DNA of 41,380 bases, from positions 2,829 through 44,208 of the forward strand of contig JAAAUF010000223.1 in NCBI GenBank assembly GCA_015499985.1, in the 5' to 3' direction. Source of the stretch: Haplosporangium gracile. Taxonomy: Eukaryota; Mortierellomycota; Mortierellomycetes; Mortierellales; Mortierellaceae. The position numbers and the translations under genes are program-made. This document shows positions 1-11,168 of the stretch, piece after piece (position 1 is the first letter of the stretch; each line of letters begins with the position of its first letter). The notes under the pieces are model-generated. The model ran no database searches. It saw nothing but the letters and a program-made list of their open reading frames with translations, and was not told the DNA's origin.

Positions 1-145
1 AAAAAAAAAAACACGCTTACAAGTATTTATTATTCGTTCGCACTTGCAGCGAAACTCACACCAGAATCCCGCAGAACAACATACTCATTGGAAGACTATG
101 CTTCTCATCAGTCGACTCTGTCGAGGGCCTCAGACCCAATTCTGC

Positions 146-2555
146 TCACTGATCTCTTGGAGGCTCACGCATAATCACTTGGAGCGTCTTCCAGGGCACA
201 GGCACAACTCTGGCAACACTGAGCAGAGCCCCGAGAGTGAAACATGTCGGCCCTTGCAAGGTGAGATACTCCAGTTTGGGGAACGTCACTGTCAAGAGTT
301 CGAAGAGAAAGTCGTCCTCGATGATCTAGTTCCCGAGCAGCTGCAGTTCCGTGAGGGCTGGAAGAATAATGCGCTCTGTTGCTATTGTTGATGCTTTCGT
401 TGGTGGAGGTGGTGGCGATTGTTGATGTGAAGAAGAGCTGTGGTTGTCTTCGTCATCGTCATCTCCGATATTTTCGCTGCTGTTGTTGTCGTTGATTGGA
501 GAAATGAGACCGGCCATGGAAAGTGTCCGCGTGTGCGTTCGACCGGGCGTGAGCGTACGTAGGTGGAATATATCCAAGGCCAGACATCCTCGTAACATCC
601 GAAACTCAAATAAATACGCAAATTCGCCACATAGTCGTAGCTGCGTGAGGTGAGGCAGCTTCCAGTTCCATGTTGAGCGTGGTCGTGTGATTTGAGGAGT
701 CCCCTCTCAAGCAGCAGTAGCCGTTGTCGTCGTTCCTGCAACAACGGACTCGTTGTCGTCGCCGTCGTCATTATCATTGCAAATATTGTAGGACCAGTTT
801 GAATCCTCGACTGACGGGATAAAATACTGGTCCTGCATGTCGACGTTGCTGACTCGAGACATCATCGCCACTTCCAGAGTACGGAGTTCTGAGGTCGAAT
901 AAAGCGTGTCCGGGTGAAACGTCAGCGCGCTCCATCCTTGAAGTCGTAATGTGACCAGCCGAGAGAGCTGCGCTGGAAGATTTGGCACGATATCCTGAGA
1001 CCGATAGTTGAACGTCGTGTCACCCAACCATACTAAGGTTAGGTTGGGACAATGTATAAGCAACTCTCGATCGAGCACCATCCGAGCTGTTGCGGTCTCT
1101 AAGAATAGGCGATTCAAGACCGGCATGTCGACCCATCCTCACCATAAATGAAATGTGGGCGGTATAGCTCGTGCAGATATTGTAAAGGTCACTCTGAAGT
1201 CCGCGAGAGTCTGGCCGAAGGCAATCGCAATGTCGTCCACTTCGTCAGTAGAGCCGTCTCTTATATCTCTGATCCAGACGTCACCTAGTGCTACTAGACC
1301 GTATTGCAGGCAGTCAGGTCGATCGTTGTCCAGTAGAGATGATGACCCTTGCTCACCATTACTAAGTGTGTTGCCGCCCATGCCATCCATGACGATCCGC
1401 TTCTCCTCGACCGCCCACTTGAAGGCATACCCTTGCCAAGCGAGACCAGGTGCATACGCTTCGCAGATCGGCAACACTGCGAGAAATGTCGAATGTCGCA
1501 AAGTCGATCGAGTAAGAGCCCGGGAGGCGGCATCATGACAACTTCCTCGACGTGTTCAAGACCTGTCGTGAGCTAGTGTGCCACAAACTGCATCGCGTTG
1601 CGGATATTGAGGGTTGTTGGTTTTTGTAGCGGGGGCAGCAACTGAAGAAACTTGAAATGGACATCCGTAGGGTAGGTCTGACGACCTCTCGACTAAACGG
1701 AACTAGGGTGGCAAGTAGCAATCCTGACTTGACCCTTGAACAACTGCGTATGACTTTCGACAAACCCTACCAATGATCCCATGGCCTTGTTTTTGCGTTC
1801 CTTTGTCTTGGCACCCCACTCCTCAGTAGCTCTCGCGAATTCCGCTGAGTAACAGTCATAGATCTCGTCCAACACAAACCGAACACACTCCAGTCGCCCA
1901 AGTCGGCGAAGTACGCCAAGGTATCGAGTAATGTCGGAAACCGGAATAACCAACGTCTGGAGTTGCTCGAGGATAGGGCCAGCGAGCATCCAGGTCACTT
2001 CCCGGAGAAGCAACAAGACATCTGCTGATTAGTATAACGCTCATAATCGGGCAGAAATTGGTGCATGGGGCAGAGAGCCATAAACTCTGGCCCGTCGATA
2101 TATTCCTGCACATCGGGTGGCAGCGTCGGAATGGACCATGGGGATTTATTTGTGAATGCCCAGTCCTCCAAGTAGATATGACGGTTGTAAGCGGCGTAGT
2201 CCAGTGGGCTGGTGATGGTGGTAGTAGTAGTATTCCTGTAGGCGGCAAGCTTGAGGGGGAGACGTACGAGCTTGGGGATATCACTAAGGTTGACAGCTGC
2301 TGCTGTGCCGTAGTGTGAAAGTAACATCTGAAGGAGACGGTCCATAGTGACCAAATGGTCAGAATCATCCTCGTTGGCTTTCATTTGGTGAAAGGAGTGT
2401 TGAAAGGGATCGCGGTAGAGGTAGGCGAGGGTGATGGATGTGATGTGCTTGTTGACACGAAGGAGGGTGGCCTATGCAGAGACGTCGCCCCGATGCGCAA
2501 GTGTCTGGAGGATGAACTGGACACATTCCAGGGGTAATTGCGCAAGAAGATCCAT
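146..2555 (-). pseudogene. Decayed F-box/leucine-rich-repeat gene (family A, copy 1)
   Basis: Reading on the minus strand, the likely start at 2555 opens an F-box-like segment (MDLLAQLPLECVQFILQTL). The same frame has a TAG stop at 2472-2474 and then continues with matching sequence (ATLLRVNKHITSITLAYLYRD) down to about 2020. A frame change near 2016 leads to LEQLQTLVIPVSDITRYLG, and a further change lies near 1500. From there one frame runs to position 146, interrupted by TGA at 1139 and 707 and TAG at 326, with LRR-like stretches such as KLPHLTQLRLCG and FPKLEYLTLQG. The copy at 19884-21306 aligns along its length (for example GWVDMPVLNRL against GWVDLPVLTSL), which shows that the frames belong to one former gene. 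F-box proteins normally recruit substrates to SCF ubiquitin ligases. Introns hiding some stops cannot be excluded, but the stops have no splice-site context. Confidence 0.65.
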
Positions 2556-4546
2556 TCCTGTCCCTACCAAGATCGTATGTGATGTGTCCATGAGCGGATA
2601 TTGATCGTCGTGGTGATTGCTGATGTCCGACATGCGACAACAGGTATGTAAAAGCAAGCTCAGAGTCTGTTGGTGTTTTCTTGCAAAGTTTATTTTACCC
2701 GCTGGGCGCGTTATGAACTCGTTGGAGACTGTTTTCCAGCCAATCAAATTCGCTAATTTCGCGTTTGACATAGTTCCTGCAGAAGGGCAACGCTAAGTCA
2801 CGGATGACGCTGCATACCTCACCATGCCTATCTCGACGCTGTGTTCTCGTCATAAAGTAATATAAGTCATTGCTAAATCTCTCTCACCTTGCAAAATATA
2901 GCATGGCGGATAATTGGGTTTGAACTATTCGCCACAACTATGTGAGAAAAAAAACCCCATCCGCGCTTTTTGACGAAAATAACCAGTCCAGATACAAGAA
3001 CGAGGACACCAAGAATCAAGCAAAACACACGCTAAAGGTTGAAGAGTCATCGATCTATTTTAAAGCTATGGCTCAGTTACTTCCAAGCTTTCATTTTCTT
3101 TCACTCCCAAGTTCCTACATTAACTAGGATTCTGCCGTTCCCTATGCCTTTCACCCAACAGACATGGACGTTAAAAGGACAAAAGGGGTGCGACCGCGCA
3201 AGTGATACTTTTTGTTGCGAAAGTGAAAAGTGGCCGTGTGCTCAACAGTCATGACGTGTGAGAGCGGGTACATTTATGTGTAGCCCTCCTTTTTATTTGG
3301 TGGTCAGAAAGAAACCAGAAGAAGAAGAAAAGAAGGGGGTCAGGGGTCTCATTATCCTTCCAAGAAGTGAGAGTGACAACAAGGAAAAGAAAGAAAAAGA
3401 GGGAAGACGAGGGTAATCACGAGAAAGAAAACAAGGGACAATTGATTTCAAATGCAACCAAAATCCCACATTCCACTTACTTGCAATTTTTTTTTCTTTT
3501 GCTCTTCTGTTGTTGCTCCTAGTCAACCCTCATGCCTCTCTTGTAATAGATCATCATGCCTGAAAGAGAATACCACCACCTATGCCTATGTGTATAGGTA
3601 TGACTATGCGTATGTGTATAGGTATGACTATGCGTATGTGTGTGGGTGGATATAGGTGTGGGTATGAGCGGGGTAGAGACTACCGAGATTGGAATCCAAA
3701 CAGAAAAGAACGAGAAAAGTGTCTTCACTTACCCTAGCTAGACTAGCAGACAAATGCTCCCTCTCTCTCTCCCTTCGAACATGCTCCAATTCAACGAACA
3801 AGAGGGACATAGCCATAGTACACACCATTCATACTTACCTACATACCCCTCCTTCACTCTTCCCCGATCCCCATTTTCGGATTGAATATGAATCGTTTGA
3901 ACGTGTGTACCTTTTCCCTTGTCACTCTCTCGTGCCCTATCTCTTTGTCGCTTCTCTTTTTCTTTTCTGCATTACCACCTTACTCTTCCAATTCTCACTT
4001 TCTCTTTTTTTTTTTTTTCCTCTCTTCTTCTTCCCTTTTCTCCTCTTTTTTTGCACTCCTGCTTTCGTTTTTCTTTCTCCACTCTTGTTCTTTTCGCTCT
4101 CGTTTCTTTTTTTACCTCAGTGTGCCTGTAAACACCTCCATTGCTTCCCCTTGGTCACGATTCGCTCTTCTCTTTCCAGCCAGCTTTTGAACAGCTACCC
4201 CAACTGAAAAAGAACATAGACACACGCACAGTCATTTTCCTTTTGAGCCACCAACTATATCCTGTGTCTCTGCACCTGTATCCCCGCCCCTGCCCCTGTC
4301 CCTGCCCCTGAATCCTCCAGCAACTTCCTCTTCATTCATTTCCGCTTGGACATACACTTGAACACAAGCTTGTCCTTTGATCTCACCAACCACCAAGCTC
4401 CCTTCTACGATCAAGGTAACCAACACCTACCATACTCAGCGCTAATATTGGCATATACCCTGTCCGCCATGACAATACCCTAACCTCTCTCCCTTTCTCT
4501 CATATTGACAAAAAAAAAGAATCAAGGGCAGAAAGAAAGGAGAAAG
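2556..4546. other. Intergenic region with pyrimidine-rich upstream tract
   Basis: I see no convincing gene in these 2 kb. The stretch contains a short tandem repeat at 3587-3634 and a long T/C-rich tract at about 3900-4140, followed by C-rich sequence at 4255-4320. This is typical of a fungal promoter and leader for the plus-strand gene starting at 4547. Open frames here are low-complexity products of the pyrimidine tract. Confidence 0.6.
3587..3634. repeat. Two exact 24-bp tandem copies
   Basis: The unit tatgtgtataggtatgactatgcg-type sequence occurs twice in a row (3587-3610 and 3611-3634). A partial, diverged third copy starts at 3635. It is a minisatellite in the region upstream of the 4547 gene. 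Confidence 0.9.
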
Positions 4547-7500
4547 ATGCAGTTGGTTAGCCAATCAATCCCACGCTGCCTCCTGTCTCGAAGCTACCTA
4601 GAAAGCTTCGACCGAACCAACAGCAGCAGCAACAATTCGACAGCTCAACATGCCAATGGCAATGGGGATGGTCTCATGCTCTTGGACGACCGGAACTCGG
4701 ACTTGGACGAACAGTATCAGCAACTGGTTCACCTCAATGGACCACAGAGTCGACATAATAGCAGCAATAGCCAACGTTACCAGCAGGATGGAATAATGCA
4801 GCTAAAGCAACAACGCTACCTCCAGCAAGAACAGGTCAACTATGGACGGACGACGGTAGAAAAAGAAAAAGAAAAAGAAAAAGACGATCAATTGCAGAAT
4901 TACAATACTGCTGCTAGTCGAGAACACAACCTCCAGCGCTTCACCACTTCCACAAAATCGACCTCTCTATCATCTCTGTCATTGTCTCCCACAATCGTTC
5001 CCAGGACGAACCAGCATTCTTCTGTGCCTCCTCCTTTTCTGCAAGTGAGCCCACAACATCAGCAACAGGTAAATCAACGACATTTTCAGCATAGCGGAGT
5101 TGCATCTGGTGCATATGAATATCTTCCGTATCATAACCACCAAACCCAGCACCACCATCTCCATCGTAACCAGACCCCGCATAATCACCATCAACAACAA
5201 CGTCAGCATTATAGTCGCGCGGATATGAGTCGTCTCGAGGCCATGTTCCCACCCTTGCACGACTTTGTCGACGATCCAACGTCTTCATCTTCCTCTTCAA
5301 CAACAACAACTTCAGCACTTTCTTTAACAACAACAGCAACATCAGAGGCACTCATGTTGGCACTCGACCAAGGAATACAACACTCCTCGATCCCTCATGC
5401 CGGACTCACAATATCGCCCAAACCCACCAGGCCTCAGCGTTTGGTCCCACCCTCCATCCTCATTCCCGAGGATATAGTTCACTCCGCTTCTTCTCAGCAA
5501 CATCAACAAAGATTAACACAGCAGCAGCAAGACAAGGTGATAGTAGCCGCCCCTATCGTGACTCAGAATCAGAACCAGCAGCACTTGCCATCCCCTGTTC
5601 CATCCGCCACCTCACCAGAGTCTCCCTCCAGTCTTGCAATCCATCTCTATGTCCACCACCATCATCATCACCACCCTCAAGAGCCTTCCTCCGCAGTGAT
5701 TCTTCAGGATGGATCCAATTCTTCATCTTCTTCAAGTGGTGCGACGGCTTCTCTAACGCCCAACACTGGCTCTGCACCGATGGTACTCTTGTCACCATTG
5801 ACATTCCCTCACCCAACCATGGACCACCATCTTTACCAACAGCAACAACAACAGCAACACCCCCAAGGATTGACCAAGTCTGCTGCTGCTGCTGCTGCTT
5901 CTCTCCCCTCGCCTCCTCTGTCAATCCCAGAGACTGAATTGTCTCAACTACCATCGCCTCCTTCCGCACAGCTCGTCTCGTTGTTACCTCCTCTCAGCGT
6001 CCCGAGTAGCAATAACAACGGCAACGATACCTTATTAACATCCCCATCTAGCGCACGGTCTTCACCCTTGATCGCCTCATCCGTGACAAAAACAAACCCC
6101 ACCTCCACCAACGACAACACTGCAACCTCTTTGCCCTGGTTCAACCATTATCAACAAAGACGCCACCGCCAATATCGCCATCACCAACCTCGTCCCCAAC
6201 TCCCAGATCCAGTCCTAGCCAGCCAACTGCTCTCCACAATATCTTCCAAAGACCTCGCCCGACTCTACGTCCACGCTGCTCACCACCTGCACTCCCACCA
6301 ACCCATCAAGAGATATGTCATGATGAAAATGATCATGACTCAAGCTGAACTCGCTCAATACGGTCGTCTCCGTGCCGATATGCCTCGTGCGCCCGGTCCC
6401 TCAACGGGCGCACAACCGAAACGAAACGGGTTTGGGTCTCCTGCTCAGTCCGGGTTTGAGTTCCGGCCCAAGAGACCCTCAAGGCTGGGGCGGTATATGT
6501 ACTCTGCAGCTGCTTTCGTTACTCCTGCTCCGGCAGCAAGGTGGGGAACGGTTGATGGTAGGAGTTGGGGCGATAAGGAGGATATGGGGATAGAGGTATG
6601 GAACGAAAAGTCGGTGCCGGTGACAAAGAAGAAATCGACAAGTCTGCCATGGACACAATCCCTCTCTTCTTTCGTATCTCTCACAAAGCGTTCCACCCCT
6701 TCGTCTTCACCATCATCATCAAAACCCACATCCTCAGTCTCAGAACCCAGTCTGTACTGTTCTAGTAGACGACTTGAGGAGCTCGAACTGGGTCACGACA
6801 ACCGAAGACGAATTAATGACTCTGTCCAACAACAGCAACAAAGCAAAAGCAGGGCTTTGTCCTCTACATCAAGGATACGACAACGCGGTGGAGGAAGGAT
6901 GTATTCCGAGGACGATTACAACGACGGTGAAGGGAGTGAGGATACCGAGACTGGCGACGACTTTGAGGGCGAAGAGGAGGACGATTTCGATGAGGAAGAG
7001 TTCGACGAAGAGGAGGAGGAGGAAAAACCAAGTAAATACTGGACCATGCTGAGGAGCCGCAGCAACCAACCCCGCAAACGCGTCCTTCGTAACTCTTCAA
7101 CAACAGATCAGCACCACAAAGAAGCCCGTCTTCGCCTCAGCATGCAGCAACCACAAGGCAAAGAACACCAACAGTACTACCAGCAACAACAGAAAATCAT
7201 ATCGCTCGACCCCCAAGTCATCATCTACACATCTTCCACAAAACCAAATCCCACCTCCTCGACCTCCAACAAATCGAAATCCCACGCCCGTCGCAGGACA
7301 GCCTTAATTCACAACAACAACGAAGACAATGGCTCCCATTCCCCCTCATCCTCATCTCCATGCTCCCCACCAAACTCCTCTTCCTCCCAGAGCGACCACC
7401 ATAACCTTGGCTTTTTTACCCGTTCTCCAAACAACGCAATCCTGCCAACAGGGTCCGAATCTGCAACAGCCTCGTTCACAGAGACATACGGCGTCTCGGG

Positions 7501-7600
7501 CCTGCTGATGCTCGCCCTCTTTTTTGTCTTCCTCTTCCTCTTTGAAGGCACAAACCAATTCCACAAAGTCCAGTCTGCACTTCTTTCCATCATTCTCTAA
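4547..7600 (+). CDS. Large low-complexity protein with C-terminal membrane anchor
   Basis: One uninterrupted frame of 1017 residues, starting at the first in-frame ATG (4547). The frame is open upstream to a TTG at 4505, which is not used as a start here. I do not recognise the family. The protein is rich in Gln, Ser, His, Thr and Pro, with a His tract near residue 370, polyGln and polyAla runs, and a strongly acidic block at about 788-828. A more ordinary segment lies at about 558-681 (STISSKDLARLYVHAAHHLH onward, then KRPSRLGRYMYSAAAF) and may be the conserved core. Residues 986-999 (LLMLALFFVFLFLF) form one hydrophobic segment, followed by only 18 residues, so a tail-anchored topology is plausible. 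There is no signal peptide. It converges with DCP2 across a 341-bp gap. Real gene status is likely; function is unknown. Confidence 0.75.
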   Translation: MQLVSQSIPRCLLSRSYLESFDRTNSSSNNSTAQHANGNGDGLMLLDDRNSDLDEQYQQLVHLNGPQSRHNSSNSQRYQQDGIMQLKQQRYLQQEQVNYGRTTVEKEKEKEKDDQLQNYNTAASREHNLQRFTTSTKSTSLSSLSLSPTIVPRTNQHSSVPPPFLQVSPQHQQQVNQRHFQHSGVASGAYEYLPYHNHQTQHHHLHRNQTPHNHHQQQRQHYSRADMSRLEAMFPPLHDFVDDPTSSSSSSTTTTSALSLTTTATSEALMLALDQGIQHSSIPHAGLTISPKPTRPQRLVPPSILIPEDIVHSASSQQHQQRLTQQQQDKVIVAAPIVTQNQNQQHLPSPVPSATSPESPSSLAIHLYVHHHHHHHPQEPSSAVILQDGSNSSSSSSGATASLTPNTGSAPMVLLSPLTFPHPTMDHHLYQQQQQQQHPQGLTKSAAAAAASLPSPPLSIPETELSQLPSPPSAQLVSLLPPLSVPSSNNNGNDTLLTSPSSARSSPLIASSVTKTNPTSTNDNTATSLPWFNHYQQRRHRQYRHHQPRPQLPDPVLASQLLSTISSKDLARLYVHAAHHLHSHQPIKRYVMMKMIMTQAELAQYGRLRADMPRAPGPSTGAQPKRNGFGSPAQSGFEFRPKRPSRLGRYMYSAAAFVTPAPAARWGTVDGRSWGDKEDMGIEVWNEKSVPVTKKKSTSLPWTQSLSSFVSLTKRSTPSSSPSSSKPTSSVSEPSLYCSSRRLEELELGHDNRRRINDSVQQQQQSKSRALSSTSRIRQRGGGRMYSEDDYNDGEGSEDTETGDDFEGEEEDDFDEEEFDEEEEEEKPSKYWTMLRSRSNQPRKRVLRNSSTTDQHHKEARLRLSMQQPQGKEHQQYYQQQQKIISLDPQVIIYTSSTKPNPTSSTSNKSKSHARRRTALIHNNNEDNGSHSPSSSSPCSPPNSSSSQSDHHNLGFFTRSPNNAILPTGSESATASFTETYGVSGLLMLALFFVFLFLFEGTNQFHKVQSALLSIIL

Positions 7601-7941
7601 CTCCTCCTTTTACACATAAATTAGGATCTCAAAAAAAAGAAGCATACTATATATCTTTAAAAAAATGTACCCTTATATTCTTTTGATTCTCCATGACATG
7701 ATTCGCTTGTTGTGTAATGCAACGTCGTTTTATTATCACAAAAAAGAGTCCGAGAAAGAAGGCAAAAAAAAAGACAACCTGCACTCGCTCTCCCTTGCTA
7801 AAAAGAATCGAGTTTGTGCGTGCACTCCTTCCTGCCTATCTTCCTCTAGTCTTGCTCTCTTTTTAAACAACAGGATCAGGACAAAGCAGGTTCCTCTTGA
7901 CAACAAAAAAAAACAAGTAGGGACAAAAAGATATCTCACCC
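7601..7941. other. Convergent 3' intergenic region
   Basis: This gap lies between the stop of the plus-strand gene at 7600 and the DCP2 stop on the minus strand. It is A-rich, with several A runs, and no gene is seen. It presumably holds both 3' UTRs and polyadenylation sites. Confidence 0.6.
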
Positions 7942-10531
7942 TTAGAACAAAGCCTCCATGTCAAAAGTAAAGTTTTGCATGGTCTTGGGCTTGGTCACAG
8001 GGACATGACCAGGGCCAGGCGCAATTCTGCTGTTGCTGTTGCTGTTGCTGCCAACTCCGTTTCCTGTTCTGGCATGGTGCATGCCACTGTCGTGGTATCC
8101 GTTGATGTTCTGAAGACCGTCGGCTCCTCCTCCTCCTCCACTACCGCCCTTCAAAAGCGCCAACAGATCCACGGGTCCATTCTGAGCACGCATAGGTGAG
8201 TTCGCCGCTGACGCATGTTGAAGCTGGGGCGAATAGTTCGATCCGTATGATTCACGGTTACCGTTGTTGTTACCGTTGGCCATCGCTACACCGGTATTCG
8301 CCATCAAAGGCGAACCTCCATGCTGAGCCGCCAAATGACTGGGATGAATCAAAGGGCTGTTGGACTGCGTTGGGATCCCGAGCATCGCCTTCAATGCGTC
8401 ACTACCATTCTGGAAAGGAACAGAGGTGGAAGAGTTGGACATCGTTGACGATGGCATAGAGACAGGGCGGCTGGAGTATGCCGTCGACGACTGAATGACA
8501 GGAGATCCTGTAGCGGCCCCGTCTGCGTTGAGCATATTAACGCCTCCCTGAATCCCCAACAGAGCCTTCAAGGACTCGCTGCTGTTCCTGGCGTTCCGTG
8601 ACAAAGGGGGCGATTGGTGAGCAGGTGTAGACTCCTGAGAGAACGCCATGGCTTTGCCAATGCCCAACATGTTCTTCAACACCTCCGAGTCTAGTCGAGC
8701 CTCGGAGGTAGGAACGGCCAGAACGCCTATCTGATGACGGTTGGACGAGTGCTGAGGCTGGTGAGATCCTGTCGAGGTACTACTGTCATTACCCTGCGAC
8801 TGAAGATGGGCTAACTGATTGTGCTGGCCCTTGTTGTTACCGCGCTTATTGCTTCGTCTTTGGGTAATAATCCAGTTCTTCAGCTTGCTGCAAATGAAAA
8901 GGCAAGTATTAAAGCAGTACCCTTGTCAGTACACTGGCTCAAATACCATAATTCTACGACCGATGGCTAATGATACTCGTTCCGATCTTGCTACGACTGT
9001 CGACTTACTGGACAAAAGGAGTCACCATGTAATAGCGGCTGGGGTTCTTGATGCCGTTGCTTCGCTCGGTTCCGCTTTCCCGACCAGAGTGTGTACCTTT
9101 CTCGATCGGCTTGGGCTTGGATGTGGGCAAGTCTGCGATATAGTGCCACTCGATTTTCTAAAAACAGAATTGATAGTGATATGACACATGAGAAGAGTTA
9201 GGAAGAGTGTCATGTAAGTCCAAGATCTTCAAACAATAAAAGCGCTCTGTTCAATGCAACAAAACGTAATGGGCTCCCGTGAGTAGACGCCAAAATTGGT
9301 CAGAGCTCGAGGGATGGGATAGAAGAGACAATGACTACAATAACAACACACTTACGCTGATCTCCTTTCGTGTCTGAGGCTCAAACACTGTGTTTTCAGG
9401 GACAGATTTGATAATATACAAACGGATCCTTTGATCCTTGATGGTCTGCTCCACATAGTCCTCGTCCCGGATTTTCTCTGTAACATCGAACCCTGTCTCC
9501 TCCCAGACCTATTGCCATGAAAAGAAAGATATCAAAACATGATGGCGTACATGCATGTGTGAGTGAAAGAGCGTTTCAGCAATATAACATCGATCCATGA
9601 TACAAGAAATTGAGAGTGCAAAATCCATTTGTATGAGTAAAAGAGCTGCGTCCTTGCTTTGTAATTCCTGGTGTAAAAGAACGAGTGCACTGTCGACAAA
9701 GAAAACACTTGACTCGGGTGGGGTCATTACCTCTCGTACTGCACAGGACGTATCTGGCTCATCCTTGTTGATCTTTCCCTTTGGGAATCCCCATCCTGAC
9801 CTTGCAGTCCAGCCCTTGACCAATATACACTACAATGTGGTTTACAAAATAATGAGGTTGGAGATTGTGAGCCTCATAGCACTTTTTTTTTCTTTCATCG
9901 ATAGAGAGTCAGACAAGACAAAGTAGACAACTAGCCCGAGGAGGTTTGCTTCTCTCGTTTAGTTCTTTTTGCTGTTGTTGTTTTGTTATTGCGTTTGAAC
10001 AGCTACCTTGTCCATTGCGTCGTTGAGGATGATTGCGCCGCAGACAGGCACTCTGATCTTGTATTCCATAAAGTTGGCGAATGCGGTTTCGTGTTCGTTG
10101 GCCCATTCATGAAGGAGAGGGCAGTGCTGAAAGAATTTGGCCGAGAAACTCTTGAGGTTAAAGCTGGGGAGGGCTGGGTTCTGCTCGCGGATAAAGTCCT
10201 CGTAAAACCAGTGAGCTTGTTCGATTTGGAAGCAGATGCGTTCAACTGATGCCAGTTCCTCGTCTGGAACATTGATGATGAAGCGACTATAAGGAAGCCA
10301 GAGTCGAAAATAATACAAACAAGCGAAATGAGTAAGTGGCTCTGACCATATGACTCTTTTTGACCAAAGTCTAAGCACAGCTAAGCTAAGCAACGTTATA
10401 CCGTTATGGCCACAACAACCAAAGCAAAGAGGTAACAAGAAGACAAGAAGACAAGTAAGAGAAGCGCCGTTAGTATTGTACCTTGACAGGTCGTCGAGGA
10501 CGTTGTCGAATGTGGCGTTAGTCCATGCCAT
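7942..10531 (-). CDS. DCP2: mRNA decapping enzyme subunit Dcp2 (Nudix hydrolase)
   Basis: Six exons: 10531-10482, 10286-10007, 9829-9731, 9508-9356, 9157-9009 and 8887-7942, giving 558 residues with all phases matching. Dcp2 removes the m7G cap from mRNA in the cytoplasm and P-bodies. The N-terminal Box A helical domain (residues 1-110) begins [17 protein letters not shown] and contains [16 protein letters not shown]. The Nudix box is complete: G128, E134, R142-E143, E146-E147 and G149, in [16 protein letters not shown] then VWEETGF, split by an intron after E143. Box B follows ([19 protein letters not shown]). The long disordered tail carries four short leucine motifs ([29 protein letters not shown], near residues 314, 350, 409 and 485). 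These resemble the helical leucine-rich motifs that bind Edc3 or Pdc1 in yeasts. The ATG at 10531 matches the family N-terminus. Confidence 0.96.
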
Positions 10532-11168
10532 AGTGTTGTCTCTCTGTCTGTCTGTGAGTGATGTTGTTGTCGTTGTTGTAGTTGTTGTTATGAGTATGAC
10601 TTTTTCTAGCTTGCTTTTCCCTTGTGTTTGTGGAGAATGGCAGTCTTCCTGTGTCGTAAAGGGTGAAAGGGTAAAAGAGTAAAAGGGCAAAAGAGGGGGT
10701 GTGGATAAAGCGTGCTTCAAGGAGTGTGCGTGCGTATAGGTACAGCGGTGAAAGAATAAAGGTGTGGGTATGGTGCGGGAGGAAAGGAAGAGGAAAAAAT
10801 CTAAGAAAGAAAAGAGGAAGGAGAGTGAAGCAAATGGCAAAAAATATGAAAGAGGTCGAGATAAGGTGTTGTGTGTGCGTATGAGTGTTTCTGTGGTGTG
10901 TATGTGTGTGTGCGAGAGGAGGAAGAGGAGGAAGAGGAGGAAGAGGAGGATGGAGAAGAAGGGTAGTGAGTGAGTGTCGAGTGGATGAGTTATTGAAAAG
11001 GATAAAGGAAGGAAGGAAGAACAAAGTCAATCTCCCGCCCGCCTCACTATTATCTGGTCTCTGAGCACCTTTTTTTTCCTTTTCGTCTTTCTTCGCCTCC
11101 CTCGCAGTCACATCCCCGGATAATATCGCTTCTGCTTTTAATAAAATAAAAAAGAACGCCTCGACACT
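10532..11168. other. DCP2 promoter region and YPK1 3' flank
   Basis: No gene is seen. On the minus strand this is upstream of DCP2 and rich in T/C leader sequence. It includes the purine minisatellite at 10918-10950. The end near 11168 is presumably the 3' UTR of the kinase gene. Confidence 0.6.
10918..10950. repeat. 9-bp purine minisatellite
   Basis: The unit ggaagagga is repeated about three and a half times in the DCP2 upstream region. It is a polypurine run on the plus strand. Confidence 0.85.

Noticed and set aside
3587..3650. Tandem repeat considered as a CRISPR-like array
   Set aside because: There are only two direct copies with no spacers, in a eukaryotic genome. It is a minisatellite.
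3689..4207. 172-codon plus-strand open frame upstream of the 4547 gene
   Set aside because: It is almost entirely Phe, Leu and Ser from a T/C-rich promoter tract, and two other frames in the same tract are also open.
4505..4546. TTG-initiated extension of the 1017-residue protein
   Set aside because: The frame is open from a TTG at 4505, but a fungal gene should start at ATG. The first in-frame ATG is 4547.
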